A stretch of 64,000 bases of DNA. It comes from Adiantum capillus-veneris (taxonomy: Eukaryota > Streptophyta > Polypodiopsida > Polypodiales > Pteridaceae). Within the stretch, counting starts at the first letter, position 1, and every line of letters starts with the position of its first letter. The translations under genes and the position numbers were made by a program. Positions 10,505 through 23,865 of the stretch are shown here, one piece after another. Location: positions 85,526,342 through 85,590,341 of the forward strand of contig CM043953.1 in assembly GCA_014529385.2 (NCBI GenBank), given 5' to 3'. The notes below the pieces were generated by a model. It did no database searches, was not told the DNA's origin, and saw only the letters and a list, made by a program, of their open reading frames with translations.

Positions 10505-13500
10505 ATGGCTATGAATATTCTCGTCAACGGCTTTCCTTCTGGCCAGCGTTCTGTTCCTCCTTTCCAAGGTCAAGGGTTTCCAGGCTGGAAAGCAAAGATG
10601 TTGTTAATTCTTGAAGGCGATGAACTCTCCGATGTTGTTCTTGGAAATCATGTTTGTCCGCTTTAGCCTGTTGATACGGATAATGATAACGTGCTTATCA
10701 CTGAAGGACCTATATTTGAAGATTGGAATTTTGCCTATACAGATTGGCAACGACGTGATAAAGCAGCTCATCGGTATATTCTTTCTGCTCTTACTGATTC
10801 TCTTTTGCTTGATATGTATGAACTTCCTACTTCCCATGACGTATGGAAGTATCTTATTGCAAACTTTCAGAAGAAATCTGTTACAGAAATACTTTATTTG
10901 AGAGGGTTGCTTAACAAGTTACAGTATGAAGTTGGTACTGCCATGACGGGACATATTGAGTCTTTCAAATCTATTATTAATCAACTTGCTGCTGCCGGTG
11001 ATCTAGTTCCACAAAAGCAACCGATTACACTTCTCCTTGATACGGTGAAGGACTCTTCTTATGAGAACATTGTTACTATTCTCTCTAATAAAGATGGTCT
11101 TGATTTCGACCAAGCTTGCATGTCTTTAATTGAATACTCTCAACGTCAAGAACGTCAGAATGCTGGTCACGATACAGCTATGATTTCACAAGAGGAGACT
11201 GAGTCACAACAGATGGAACGTGCTTTTTATGCTCGAAGGCGTCCATTTCAACGAGGAAACCGCAGAGGTGGCCGTCGCGGTAATATTTTCTCTCCTCTCA
11301 AATTTCCTAATAAGCAATGTTCTTACTGCAACACAAATGGCCATACTGAAGAAGATTGTTGGGTACGTCAATATGATGAAGAACACAATATTACCACAAA
11401 ACAACCACGTTTATCTAGAGACTCTTCTTCTTCTTCTTGTGAATATTGTGGACGATCTGATCATCCCACTCATATGTGCTATAAGCGTCGATTCGACACA
11501 GATCGGAATAGAGCATATGCTACTGAACATCGAAACAACATTGTACCAGAAACAAGCTGCGTCCTATGTTCAGTTGCTCCAGACAGAATACTTCATGTAC
11601 GTGATGGATCACTTTTTATTGTCGATTCTGGTGCTATAGGAAATATGACATATCAGTTTAAGTGGCTCCATAACTATCATCCACTGCCAGTTCAACGTGT
11701 TGTTTATCTTGCTGATGATACTACTTGTCAAGTAAAGGGTATTGGAGACTTATATCTTGGTATCTTATCTTCTTCCACTCGAATTTTGCGAGGAGTATTA
11801 CATGTACCAGATCTTCAACGTAATCTTCTTTCAGTTGCTAGACTTGTTGATCTTGGTCTGTTTGTTGGATTTGATTATACCAAATACGGAATTGAGAAAG
11901 ATGGACAGACTATAGCCACTGCTCCTCGAAACGGTAATTTGTTTGAACTCTCTCTCAACGATGCTGTAGCAAATATTTTCACTGCTCCAGGTGATCATGA
12001 TTGCAAAGTATGGCATCACCGTTTTGTTCATGCTGATTTCTCAAAACTCCTTGATCTTCAACGTCGTGATCTTGTTCATGGCATGGATCTTAAAGCCCAT
12101 CCCCATATGGGAATTTGTGAATTTTGTGCTCTTGGGAAAACACAATCGTAAACCCTTTCCTCTTTCAAATACAACTCATTCTCATGACATCTTGGATCTT
12201 GTTCATACTGATATATGTGGACCTCTACCTTCTTCGAGATCACAATATCGCTACTTCATTACTTTCATTGATGATTTCTCAAGGTATACAACTGTATTTC
12301 TACTTAGACAAAAATATGAAGCCTTATCTGTTTTCAAACAATTCCACCAGGCTGCGAAACTTCAAACTGGTCGTCGCCTTAAGAAGCTTCGTAGTGACAA
12401 TGGAGGCGAATATGTTTCTCGAGAGTTTGTGAGTTACTGTGCTGACACTGGAATTCATCATGAACACACTATTCCATATTCGCCTCAACAGAATGGTGTT
12501 GCTAAACGAAAGAATCGCACTATTCTCAATGCTGTAAGATGTATGCTGATTCATTCTGGCTTATCTCGTGTTTTCTGGGCTGAAGCTACTTTGACAGCAA
12601 CATTTATTCAGAATCATCTTCCTACTACTGCACCCTCTGGTAAGATACCCATCACAGCATGGACAGGTGACATTCCTTCTGTATCTCATTTTCGAACCTT
12701 TGGATGTATTGCTTATATTCATGTTCCCAAATAAACACGAACAAAGCTTGATGCTCTTGGTCTTAAAGTTATTTTTATTGGATATTCTGACACTTCCAAA
12801 GGCTACAAATTCTATGACCCTTCCTCCAAGAAAGTAATTGTGAATCGTGATGCTACTTTTAACGAACAGCTTATGGGAGGTTCATGGTCCATGGATGATT
12901 CTGATGATACTAAGTCATTGCTTCAGGCTTTTCCATTTCTTTCAGAAGATGAAACTCTTCCTATAGAGCAACTTTCCTCCTCACAACCATCCATTCCAAA
13001 TGTTGCCAATGATGATATTGATATTTTTGTCGATCTGCCTATTGATTTTGAACATGGCTCATGTCATGTTTATGATGACGATATTGCTGATAATGCTTTT
13101 TCTACTTCTGAAGATCCCGTTACTTACGATGAAGCTATCTCTTCACCACAAAAGGATCAATGGCAGGAGGCTATGGAAGCAGAGTACGATTCTCTTATCT
13201 CTAAAGGTACATGGATACTAACTGAATTACCTCCTGGTCGTACAGCTATTAAATGTAAGTGGGTGTATAAAACAAAAGTAAAAGCAGATGGATCTTTTGA
13301 CAAGTTCAAGGTGCGTTTAGTTGCAAAAGGCTACTCCCAAGTAGCTGGTGTTGATTATCAAGAGACTTTTTCACCAGTTGTTCGCATTACAAGTGTTCGA
13401 GTTTTATTTGCATTTTCTTTTCAATTTGATTTAGAAGCTCATCAAATGGATGTGCAAACTGCTTTTCTTAATGGTGACTTGGAAGAGGAAATTTAAATGG

Positions 13501-14692
13501 AACAACAGAAGGGTTTGTTATTCCAGGTAAAGAAGACCTTGTTGCTCAACTCCATAAGGCACTATATGGTCTCAAACAAGCTTCGCGAGCCTGGTATACA
13601 AAATTTGATCTTTTTCTCACCTCTAAAGGATTCATCTCTTGCTCGTCAGACCCCAACTTATACATAAAACGCCAAGGTAGAAGTTTTGTGATTCTTGCTC
13701 TTTATGTGGATGATACCATCCTTGTTTCCAATGATTTGGGATTTCTTCAGCAAGTGAAAAAGTTATTGTCTTCTGCATTTGATATGGTGGATCTTGGAGA
13801 GATTCACTCTTGTCTTGGCATTCAAATCCAACGGAACCGTACAAAAGGTATTTTATTCCTTTGACAGTCAAAGTTTATTGCAGATACTATTCAAAAATTT
13901 GGTATGGAATCTACACATTCAGCCAACACACCTTGTCTTGCGAGCTCTACGAAGAATACTTCTGACAATGGCGGTCAACTTGTCACAAATCAACCTTATG
14001 CTAACTTGATTGGATGTCTTCAGTTTGTTGGCATGAACACTCGTCCTGATATTCTGTTTGCTGCTAACTATCTTGGACAACATCTTGCATGTCCTTCTCT
14101 TAAGCATTGGTCTGCTGCAAAGCGTGTATTGAAATACTTGAAAGGCACTACAGATTTTGGTTTAGTCTATCGACGACAAATCACATCGGATTCTATGCAA
14201 TCTCTTTCTCTTTTGGGTTACACGGATGCAGACTTGGCAAGCTCACATTTATCTATGCGATCTACTAGTGGAAATTGCTTCTTTATAAATGGTTTTCTTG
14301 TTTCTTGGACCAGCAAGAAACAACGTTGTGTTGCAGTTTCTACGACTGAGTCAGAATATGTTGCGGCATCACTTGCAGCTCGTGAGTTGATTTGGCTTCG
14401 ACAAATGCTGGTTGATATTGGTCACTCTCCTCTTTCTAGCACACCCTTGCGGTGTGACAACCAAAGTGCTATTAGTCTTGCAAAAGACTATGTTCAACAT
14501 AATAAGTCAAAGCACATTGCTGTCCATTATCATTATGTCAGGTATGAAGTACGCAAGGGAACCATTATGGTTGAACACTGTCCAAGTGACCAGATGATTG
14601 CAGACATTTTGACCAAAGGCCTCAATGAGTCACGTTTCATCCTCTTGCGCTCGGAGCTTGGAGTTGCTTCGGCCTCACTCTTTCTAGATTAG
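10505..14692 (+). pseudogene. Copia-1 Gag-Pol polyprotein (defective)
   Basis: Same domain order as Copia-2 (Gag, two zinc knuckles, protease, integrase, RT, RNase H). By comparison with Copia-2 the lesions are TAG at 10664 (CAG in Copia-2), an extra A near 12138, TAA at 12732, TAA at 13494, a lost C near 13506 and TGA at 13861 (CGA in Copia-2). The integrase catalytic Glu is Lys here (codon 12504-12506), and the RNase H DADW motif is DADL. The first zinc knuckle (CSYCNTNGHTEEDC) is intact, unlike in Copia-2. Protease reads DSGAIG. No functional product is expected. Confidence 0.95.
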
Positions 14693-14938
14693 CTTCTTTC
14701 TATTGTAATAGCTTTGTACATATGACATTGTAATCTTTTAGGTACCATGCACTATGCACACTCCACATTTGCACCTTGTGATATCTAAGTCACTTGAATA
14801 TTTGTACATAGATGCACAATTCACTTTCACATCAGCACCGCTGGTTCATATTTCACATTGTATAGGGGCTTGGGTTTTTCCCTTGAACTCCCCAAGGGTT
14901 TTTTCATCCAAAGCTAGAGACCTTTGTTTGAGTGGGGG

Positions 14939-15083
14939 TGTTGGAGCTATATATGGCTCACTCTACTGAACTTGGTCTCACCTATATATTTGTATCTTGT
15001 CCTCAATATGAACCAGTCTTTGGGAGCGTATATGGTGTGTCTCTTGTCTCGTCTCTCTCTCTCTTTCTCTCTACATCTCAACA
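14939..15083 (+). repeat. 3' LTR of Copia-1
   Basis: 145 bp. It differs from the 5' LTR by ATGAACC for ATGAATC and one CT unit. Confidence 0.95.
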
Positions 15084-15088
15084 TAATT

Positions 15089-16774
15089 GATATTTTGGCC
15101 TCTTGCCGCAAGAGCAGCTACTGGATATATAGGTTTGACTTGTGCCCAATAGTCCTCCATGTAGTATTGTGGACTTTCTTCAAGTACATCCATCCCATAG
15201 GCAATATTAGGGTCTATATCTTCCTCATAGCCTTCCAAACAAGCAATAGGTGAATCACAACCCACTTGATTCATTGAAGTGATTCTCGGATGTGGTGGTT
15301 GCGGTCCTAGCACTGGAGTTGATAAGGGTGTTGTTTGAACAACATTTTGGGCCCTAGGGACCATGTGTTGTGCTATTTGTTCAAGAGGTGGGGCCAGCAT
15401 CAATGCAGGCACTCGAGGTGTGTTTGTCCATGCTAAGGTTGGTCTATTGGCCATCGCGCGCTTAAATACTATGCAATCCTTAGCTTGATGACCATACCTC
15501 CCACAGGCATTGCAATTCCCATTGAATTTTACTCTCAAAGTAGGGTATTCACTGGTACTATGCGGTCCATAGCATACTGAGCACCATTGTTGCTCCCTTC
15601 TTGGATACATATGATTGTTTTGTGGAGCACGATTGTCTCTAAGACTCTCTTGAATAGCCTTGGTGAGATTTGCTAAAGTCATCTCAGATATCTTTGGCTC
15701 CTTAGCAATAGGCTTTAGGGTCATTGGCTGATGCCCTGATGCTTGCGAGCTAATAGATTTAGGCTCAACAGACACTCTTTCTCCTTGAATCATTAAATTA
15801 TCCTCCAATTGGATCGCATTGGTGGTGACTGCTTCCCAAGTGTGATACCTCTAACGACTAGGCCATTGTAGATATACTCATGTTGTAACCCCCTAATGAA
15901 TCTATCAAGAAATCGGTTATTGTTGAAGCGCTCATTTGGATTACAACGAGAATTCAAATGCTTCAAGTGACTAATAAAGTCTCTCACCGACTCTCCTTCC
16001 TCTCGTTGGGCTTTCTGGAGCTGAGAGGCTACACCCCAAAGTACTCCCTCAGCTCGTATGTATTCTTTCAAGAACAGTCTCCTAAGAGTAGGGTAAATCG
16101 TTTTTTCTTCCACCCTTAGGGTTCTATACCAATCCCCTGCCTTCCCACTTAAGGTTAGGCTTAAAGCATTACTCTTATGCAGGTCATTGTGTTCTCCTAG
16201 AGATTCGCATATTTGTTCAAACACTTCGATATGCTTTCTCACATCCCCGTCTCCACTAAATTTTTGTGTGAGCTTGGCTATTTGTACTGCCTTACTTCTA
16301 GGCTCTCTATTAGGCGTGTTATGCATATTCTCAGCAATAGATCAACCAATAGCTTGAGCAAATGTTGCCAAGTCACCTAAGTGAGCAGGCACCGTGGGTG
16401 GAGGTGCTCCAGAGACTACATGTGGAGTAGGTATTTGCACTCGGCTTGGCGCATAGGAAGCCCTTGGGTTCCGCGTTGGGTATGATGTTGTGCCATGTGG
16501 TGGTCCATAGTTCATATGTGTGGCCCTAGGCATAGCAAACATCGGATGTGACATGCTAATGCTAGCCGGTATAGTCCCATTGAAAAAAGATCTTGGGTGT
16601 TGTGGTTGTGGAGCATAGGTTGTTGAAACAATGGGAGGAGTAGAGACTACATGAGTACCATGACCCATAGGTGCATACGATTGATACACACTTGTAGGTA
16701 CTATTGCAAGCATTGAGCTACCATGTAGCGGTGCTTTACTAAAAAATGAGGTCCATGGTGTGTTTCTCGGCATG
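15089..16774 (-). pseudogene. Element A: central Gag
   Basis: From 16774 down: a Pro/Thr-rich stretch, TGA at 16342, then a retrotransposon Gag core (16326-15850) with LTQKFSGDGDVRKHIEVFEQ, LSGKAGDWYRTL, LRRLFLKEY and VRDFISHLKHLNSRC. After a frameshift near 15840 come two knuckle-like motifs, CSVCYGPHSTSEY (last Cys lost) and the canonical CNACGRYGHQAKDC. The frame then enters the TAATT target site and continues at 9499. The upstream end joins 31703 in frame when element C is removed. Confidence 0.85.
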
Positions 16775-16779
16775 CCCAT

Positions 16780-17211
16780 TGTTATAGGGGTTATCTAAAA
16801 GCATTGCAATTACATTCTTCACCCACAACATCCATGAAACATGAAGATAACCTCCATAACAATGTTCAAAACGCTTTCAGACTCATTCAGAATGTAAACA
16901 GAATTATAGGTAACACACAAGAAACATTCAGGACATTAACCAACATCCTGCTTCATCTTCATCATCATTCCCGTGTTACAGAACAACATTTCGCCCCAAC
17001 AAGGCGTCCAAAAAATGAGAGTAGTTACAAGCCAAAAGTTGCATCCCTTAAAACATGCCTTTTAAATTTTTAGACATCAATCAGAACTTTGATTAGTCCA
17101 TCAGTTCCCTGAATGCATCCTGATCACTACCTTTACTGATTGCCCATTACATAAATATCCTTCTTTACTAACTTAACTAGGTAACTTGTGGTCAAGGTTC
17201 CCCCTTTTACA
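16780..17211 (-). repeat. 3' LTR of element C
   Basis: 432 bp, matching 31260-31697 at about 98%. No obvious polypurine tract is seen beside it at 17212-17240, so the inner edge rests on the match to the other LTR. Confidence 0.9.
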
Positions 17212-17291
17212 CGTGGCACACACGGTGGCATCAAAAAGTTACTTTTTGAGGACCTGAACCCACAGTTCCCTTGACTCTTTGCACTACATCT

Positions 17292-19293
17292 TCATCCACT
17301 TTTCTTAGAAATGTCTGCTAAGAACTCCTGGGTAGTCATCTCAGATTCCTTCACTATAATCTGCAACTTATTGTCAGCACACTCTGCAGCAACACTTTCA
17401 TTTACTCCCTCCTCAGATACATGATCCTCAAAGTTAAGTTTTGTTGGTTGAAAATTCTGCTTGACTGGACTGTCAGGATCGGTCTCCTCTTCAGGGCTCT
17501 GAACACTTTCCTCAGCAACATCTTCAGCACTCTTCAGCTCCTCTGCATAGGTCTGCTCAATACCTGCAAACAAAACATTTAAATTTTTATTGTCAGGGGT
17601 TGTCTCCATCTCCTCACAGGGCTCCTCCTTATTTTTTGCACTTTGAAATCTTCAGGGCTCTGATCAGCTTCCAACTGTTTCTTCAACAACAGATTATATT
17701 TTTCTTGCAAATCAGTATACTGAGTCTGCAGTAGCATATACTCCTCTTTGTTTTCCTCTTCAACAAACTCTTTATGGGGCTTAGAAGACACCTCCAACAA
17801 TTTTTCCTTCATTTCAGCCCATATAGGTTCCAAATGCTTCTGCAGCTCCATCTTCATGGTGTCAACATCTGTCCCTGACATAAAACAACCTTCAATTTCC
17901 AGCTCATCCTCTGCACACTCCTCAATCTTCTTTTCCACCTCTTTGCATGCTGAGACTCTGTCAAGTAAAACTTTATTTTCTGCTTCCAATGTCACATTCA
18001 CAGTGGACAACACTTCAAGTTTTTGATGGAATATACTGTCCCATTCCATCATCCATTCTTTATATATCCTTGCACTGCTCTCCCTTCTATGAACCTGTTC
18101 ACTGTAGAAGTTCACTTGCTTGAGAGCACACTCCAAGTCAAACTCTGTGGATCTCAACTTTGCCTTGATTGCATCCACCTCCTGATCAGACACTGTTTTA
18201 TTTTTCATCTCAAACTTCAAATATGCAACTTCTTGCTTCAACTTTTGATTATCACTAATCAAAAGATTAGAGTTAATTTTCTGTTGTCCAACATAATCTC
18301 CAATCAGATTCACAGATTCCAAGCATCTTGCATAAGGAATGTCCTCAAAATTACTATCAGCAGTCTGAACCCCCTCTTACTGTTGTCCAACTGGTTCCTG
18401 ATCCTAAGCACCTTTTTCACTGATTTGGAGCCTGATGGTGGCAAATCTGTTGGGTAAGGCTTCTTTAAATTTAGTGTATCCGTACAAACTTCATGTGAAT
18501 AACCTGCAGCCAGTAAGTCATCATAAATTTGTTTGACCATGTCTTGTGCATCATCCTTCTTAATGTCCTCCATTTTCTTCTTTCTTGTTTCAGAACTTCC
18601 TGCTGGGTGTCTGACTGGAGCCTGAACACTGGCAGTAGCCCCCTGAAGATGATCTGACTGTACATCCCCCTCTGACAAACTCCTTAGCACTGCATTATTT
18701 TTGACATAACTGAAAATAGTTGTGATTAATGGACCAATCTTCGTGGACCTCTGAGTCTTCCTCTTATCTTTGCAAAAAACCTCTGAATGTAACCTGTCAT
18801 ACAACATATTTGCCCAACCAAAATTTCTGCCCTGCTCTGCCGTAGATATAATCGCATAGTTCTCCCTAGATACATATTCCAACTTGACCAGCATCAAAAA
18901 TCTCTCCAGAAACCATTTGATTTGCAAAGCTCTATCCGGGTTAGCCACATTTTTAATCAAGTAGTATCCTCTTGTGCCCTCACACTTGCCAAATTCTCTA
19001 TCCATAACCTGCTCTGATGCCCTGTCAATGTGATTTTCTTCCCCTTGCTGCAAACCAAACACTTTGGACACTAACTCTGCAGATAAATACACTCCATAGC
19101 CAACCAATCCATTGTTCTCCACAAGATTGCTTACATGCATTCCAACTTCTGTCGTGTGCCTCCACCTACTCCAAGGCAACCTTGCATACTCCAGCAAATT
19201 GATTGATTGCAGCCATTGTGCATGAAAGCCCTTCGAATGCGGAATGTCCACCTTAAAATCAATGAACTGATGCTCGATAGTAACGCGTTCTCC
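17292..19293 (-). pseudogene. Element C: extra ORF downstream of integrase with C-terminal coiled coil
   Basis: In frame with integrase after TAG at 19294, the frame runs to 18310 through DFKVDIPHSKGFHAQWL, LPWSRWRHTTEVGMHV, GVYLSAELVSKVFGLQ and AQIFARGMDRE-like helical segments, reaching TFLMQDAWNL. A frame change near 18320 leads into 18322-17579, a heptad-rich segment (KLKQEVAYLKFEMKNK, LQEKYNLLLKKQLEAD) predicted to be coiled coil. The tail 17609-17292 is acidic. There are no clear signal peptide or membrane segments, so I do not call it env. Some plant gypsy lineages (Athila, Tat) carry extra ORFs at this place; I do not recognise this one. Confidence 0.65.
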
Positions 19294-21039
19294 CTATTGT
19301 CTACTAATCGGTGATTGCATAAGAACCTCCACATCCTCATCAGCGCGAACATCCGCACCAGTGGAACTTGTAGACTTACGAGACCGGTTGCTGGTACATG
19401 TCTGCATTCTGGTAGCGTTAAAGAAAGCTTGACTTCGAATGAAAGACTGCGTTTTGGTCGCCTGTGGTGAAAATGCTGCACTTCTTTCCTTCACCTCTCC
19501 TCGCAAAGCACAAGTTAATGATGTTGCGTGGAAAGTTTTCTCACACGTCGAAGGAATCAAATCACCCCCATTTGTATTAATCATGATAGAAGGTCGGCAA
19601 TCTATTGAAAAAATCCCAATTTGAATCAATTGACCATCGCTTGGTGGATTTCCTTGAAATGGTTTGAGTCTGAATCCATTAAAAGGTTTGGGGATCAGAG
19701 CTCCGTTTGCATCTTGCAAAATATAAGTCGATCGCCCAATCACATGTGCAATCTGATAGGGCCCAACATATCTCAATTTAAGTTTGCTTGGTTGAAGACC
19801 CAATTTGCTGTTATACACCATGACCCAATCCTTTTTTGTGAAAGTTTTGTATTTAATGTTCCTCTGCATCCACGCTTGACGACGTCTTTGCACAGCCTCC
19901 GCCATGTAAGCACTCAAAAGTCTATCTTCATCCAACTTCAAAAGTGCCTCCACTCTGTTTGGCAAAGACTCTTCATCTGACAACTTATGGTCAATAGCTA
20001 TTCTCAAACTTTGCACAACAAACTCCATCAGGACAATAGCCTCCAATCCGTACACCAACCTAAAAGGTGTCTGACCTGTTGTCACTTTAAAAGTAGTACG
20101 ATAGGCCCATAATGTAGAATCCAATTTAGTATCCCAATCCGTCTTGTTCTCCTCAACGATCTTCTTCAAAATCTTGATCAAGGTTTTGTTGGTACTCTCC
20201 GCTTGTCCGATTGCTTGAGGATAGTAGATAGTAGACTTCTTATGGATAATGAGGTGCAATTCAGTCAACTATTTGATTACTTTGTTGATAAAATGCTTTC
20301 CCTGATCAAAAACCAATTCAATCGGGTATCCAAACCTGGTCATAATATTCTTGTACAAAAACTTTGCCACACTCACCACTGTATTATCCTTCAGAGCAAC
20401 AGCTTCCACCCACTTTGTCGCATAATCTGTAGCAACCAAAATATATTTGTTTTGTGTGAACTTAGCAGGAGGATTAATGGGTCCCATAAAATCTAAACCC
20501 CATTTTTGAAATGGTTCCAAAGCCAACACTGGTTGCAATGGCATCCGATCAGCCCCCAAAGGTCTTCCATCTCTTTGGCACACCAAACATTGCCTGCAAT
20601 AATGATAACAATCCCTGAAGACAGGCGGCCACCACAATCCAGCTTGCAAAACTTTTCTAGCAGTCGATTCTGAAGAAAAATGTCCTCCAGCATTCCCCAA
20701 ATGAGCTTCTGCAATAACTGCAGCTATTTCATGATTCTGTACACATCTCCGAAGTATCTGATCAATCCCTTGTTTATACAACACTCCTGCAATAACTGTG
20801 AATGGTATGCTTCTTAACACAAGTTTCTGCCTTCTTTCAGAACTCATCTCTTCTGGAAATAACCCTTCAGTTAAAAACTGCAGCATATTATCATACCAGT
20901 CCACTGTCAGAAAGCCAACAGTCGCCTGAAACAGTCCTGCATCTGGAAACTCATCAATTTCAGTCGGCAACTCTCCATTTTCAATTGTGCTCAGATAATC
21001 AGCAATGGCATGTTCTTTTCCCAGTGTATGCACCACACT
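19294..21039 (-). pseudogene. Element C: integrase
   Basis: The H2C2 zinc domain (about 20760-20580) reads AHLGNAGGHFSSESTARKVL then CRQCLVC. The catalytic core has GLDFMGPI (first Asp), ELVFDQGKHF (second Asp; Ser and Thr of the usual SDQGTHF replaced) and, past an in-frame TAG at 20269, IGQAESTNK (Glu). The C-terminal part has LKLRYVGPYQIAHVIG. Another in-frame TAG at 19294 separates it from the 3' ORF. The segment begins after the TAG at 21040 with VVHTLGKEHAIADYLS, the end of RNase H. Confidence 0.9.
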
Positions 21040-22470
21040 CTAATCAAATTCTTGAAGTAAAAGAATCCATCTCGCAAGTCTACCCGACAACTGCGGTTTC
21101 TTCACCAAGTAAATCAAAGCTTGATGATCCACATGAAACATAACTTTGTTTGCAAGAAAATAATGGCGAAATTTCTTGAGAGCATAGACCATGCCCAACC
21201 CTTCTCTTTCGGTAACTGCATAATTTTGTTCCGCATTTGACAGCACCCTGCTAGCATAATACACGGGTCTAAACCAACCTTTTTTGGATTCCTGCATCAA
21301 TACTTCTCCAATAGCAATATGACTTGCATCCACAAAAATATGAAAAGGCTTCTCCCAATCAGGAGATATCAAAATTGGAGAAACCACTAACATCTTCTTC
21401 AACAATTCAAAAGCTCTCTGTTGATCAGGACCCCAACTAAATACTGCATCCTTCCTTGTTAATTGTGTAAGAGGAACACACACATAAGCCAAATACCTGA
21501 GAAATCGGTTGTGCCACTTGACTTGCCCCAAGAATCTCATTAATTGCTTCAAATTTTTAGGAACTGGTGCCTTCAGTATAACTTCCACCTTCCTGGGATC
21601 AATTGCTATCCCTTCTTTTGAAACAATGTGTCCCAAAAGAATTCCAGAACCAACAGCAAATGCACATTTCTCAGGGTTAAGAGAAAGACGAGCTTCTCTA
21701 CATTTCTCCAAACAAAGCCTCAAATGCTTCAAATGATCCTCTTTTTTGCCAAAAACACTGAAATCATCCAGAAATACTTTCATAAAAGTTGTCAAGAAGG
21801 GTGCAAATACAGCTTGGACCCACTTCTGAAAGGTAGGTGGAGTATTCTTCAAACCAAACCCCATCACATTATAAGCAAAAACTCCCCATTCAGTAATAAA
21901 TGCTATCTTGTCCCTGTCTTCAGGCGCCATACGGATTTGATTGTAGCCACTGAAGCCATCCAAAAAACTATACATCTCATGTCCAGCCACTGAATCCAAC
22001 ATTGTATCGCAGTAAGGTAACGGAAAAGGATCTGTAATTGTTGCAGCATTCAATTTTCTCCAATCTACACAAACTCTGATCTTGCCATTCTTTTTCGGGA
22101 CAACCACAATAGGAGATAACCATGTCACTTTGTCAACTGGATATATGAATCCCACAGAAAGTAGCTTATCTATCTCCTCCTTCACTTGTTTCGCATAAGT
22201 CGGATTCAAACGATATCGCTGCTGAATAATGGGTACTGCATCAACCTTGAGATTGATTTTATGCTCACAAAATTCTGGATCCACTCCCTTCAGATCACTG
22301 TAATGCCATGCAAAAACATCCTTGTATTCCGCCAATAAAACTTGCAGTTGACTGCGAAACTCCTGATCCAAATTCACACTCACTCTGAGTATTTTTGGAT
22401 CCATTTCTGTACCAAGATTCATGTCTTCCAAATCATCTTGCTTTACCCTGTTTTTGCTCCTCTTCCAGCT
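21040..22470 (-). pseudogene. Element C: reverse transcriptase and RNase H
   Basis: Open from 22470 to the TAG at 21040. RT motifs: GKIRVCVDWRKLNAATITD, FLDGFSGYNQIRM, MGFGLKNTPPTFQ, the catalytic box FLDD (21762-21773), LGHIVSKEG. RNase H motifs: FHIFVDASHIAIG, VYYASRVLSNAEQNYAVTER, FHVDHQALIYL. Motif order is complete for a gypsy RT-RH. TGA at 22471 separates it from the protease in the same frame. Confidence 0.92.
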
Positions 22471-23850
22471 TCAGGGCGGTATCCACCTTCTACTGCTATC
22501 TGATTTCTTTCTGATTTTAACCTGTGGATCCGTGACATATTGCTCTGCAATATGCTGCACATCCACCTCAAAGATTGGAATAACTGATGCAATAATCCTC
22601 AAAAACTTCTGCTCTTCATCTTCCTCTACTTCAGTTTCCATATTAATACTCTCTGCATGTAACGGTCTGCAATTAGGTGGTAAAACTTCACTAGCAACCA
22701 TCTTCATTCGAACTTTCTTCTTTCCTTGCTTTAACACAATGCTATCAGCTCCCCAATGTTGCTTCACTTTGGCCGCCCTTAGCCAAGGTCGTCCTAGAAT
22801 CATAGGATAGCTTTGATTCGATGCCTCCAACCTGAGCACCACAAAATTAACAGGGAATTGAAGAACTCCTATCTCAATTCGTTTATTTTGAACAATTCCT
22901 AATGGTTGAACTCTCCGCTGATCTTCCATCTTGACTTGAAAAGGAGCCGGGTCCCATTTCACAATTCCAAGTTGCTTGCAAGTAGCTTCAGGTAGCACAT
23001 TTACTCGTGATCCTCCATCCACAAGTACTCCAGACATAAAACATTGCTCCATAGTCACACCAATCACTGGCACTTTATAATCCACATCAGCACGTTCATT
23101 AGAGATAACTTCAGCCTCTTGACTCAAAATTTCTTCTCCCCAAGCTTTCTTCTACTCCACAAAGAATCCATACTCTTGAGCTAGCCTTTACATAAACTGA
23201 TGGGCAAAATTGGGAACCAAGCTTAATATTTGCCTCAAACTCAGTTGATTTGGAGCATCCATTAAAGTTTCAAAGAATTCATCTGTCAAAGTAATCGTCG
23301 CCTTTGCAGGTACAAATTGGCTTTGTTCAGGAGCTTGACAGGAACCTGAATGTTGTCCAATCACATCTGTTTTCTGAACCGTGTCCTCTTGCTTCTGGAC
23401 CTTGGGATCGCCTTGTTTTTGTTGTACCATGTTAATTTCTTTCATCACTCCTTTTCTTACTTGATCCTGTTCTCCCCAATTAATAGGGCATTTTTCCTTT
23501 CCTTTCTCACTCTGCTTTGTTGTCTCTCCTTTTACTCCCGATCTTGTCACCACCATTGACTCAGGTTCTTTATCCTTTTGGTATGTATTATTTGCATTCA
23601 CACACTTTGTACAGTCACATTGAAAATGATGAACATCATATACCTGACCTTCCCGTGGAATTTCTGCTTGCAGATTGCTATCAGAACTCCGTTCAGGTAT
23701 TGCTTCATTCATCCATTTCTTTGATGTCCCCACATCCATTTCCTCCAAAATCACTACGTTCAGCTGCCCAAGAGGTTGTTGTGAAGGCTCCGCTTTATTG
23801 GGGTATCGAATAATTGGAATACCTCTTTCGGTACGATGTTTGCACCACAA
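22471..23850 (-). pseudogene. Element C: linker and retropepsin
   Basis: 23850-23188 is a Lys/Gln/Glu-rich linker after the zinc knuckles, ending in stops at 23188 and near 23152. The protease region (23127-22471) has VLVDGGSRVNVLPEATCKQL as the active-site loop and YPMILGRPWLRAAKVKQHWG as the conserved C-terminal ILGRPWL box. The region ends SSRRWIPP before TGA, a lone W-x-P match to the tail motif of elements A and B. Confidence 0.85.
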
Positions 23851-23865
23851 AGAGCAATCAGGACC

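Larger units (their letters stand above)
9505..15083 (+). mobile_element. Copia-1: Ty1/copia retrotransposon, coding region broken
   Basis: LTRs of about 143-145 bp (9505-9647, 14939-15083), TGTTGG...CAACA ends, target duplication TAATT at 9500-9504 and 15084-15088, primer site TGGTATCAGAGC (complement of initiator tRNA-Met) at 9648-9659 and purine tract AGTGGGGG at 14931-14938. It interrupts the Gag frame of element A, which reads through in frame when this element is removed. The LTRs differ by one substitution and a CT unit, so insertion is recent, although the coding region holds many lesions. Confidence 0.97.

Noticed and set aside
17292-19293. Calling the 3' ORF of element C an envelope gene
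   Set aside because: No signal peptide, membrane anchor or cleavage site visible; the coiled coil alone is not enough.
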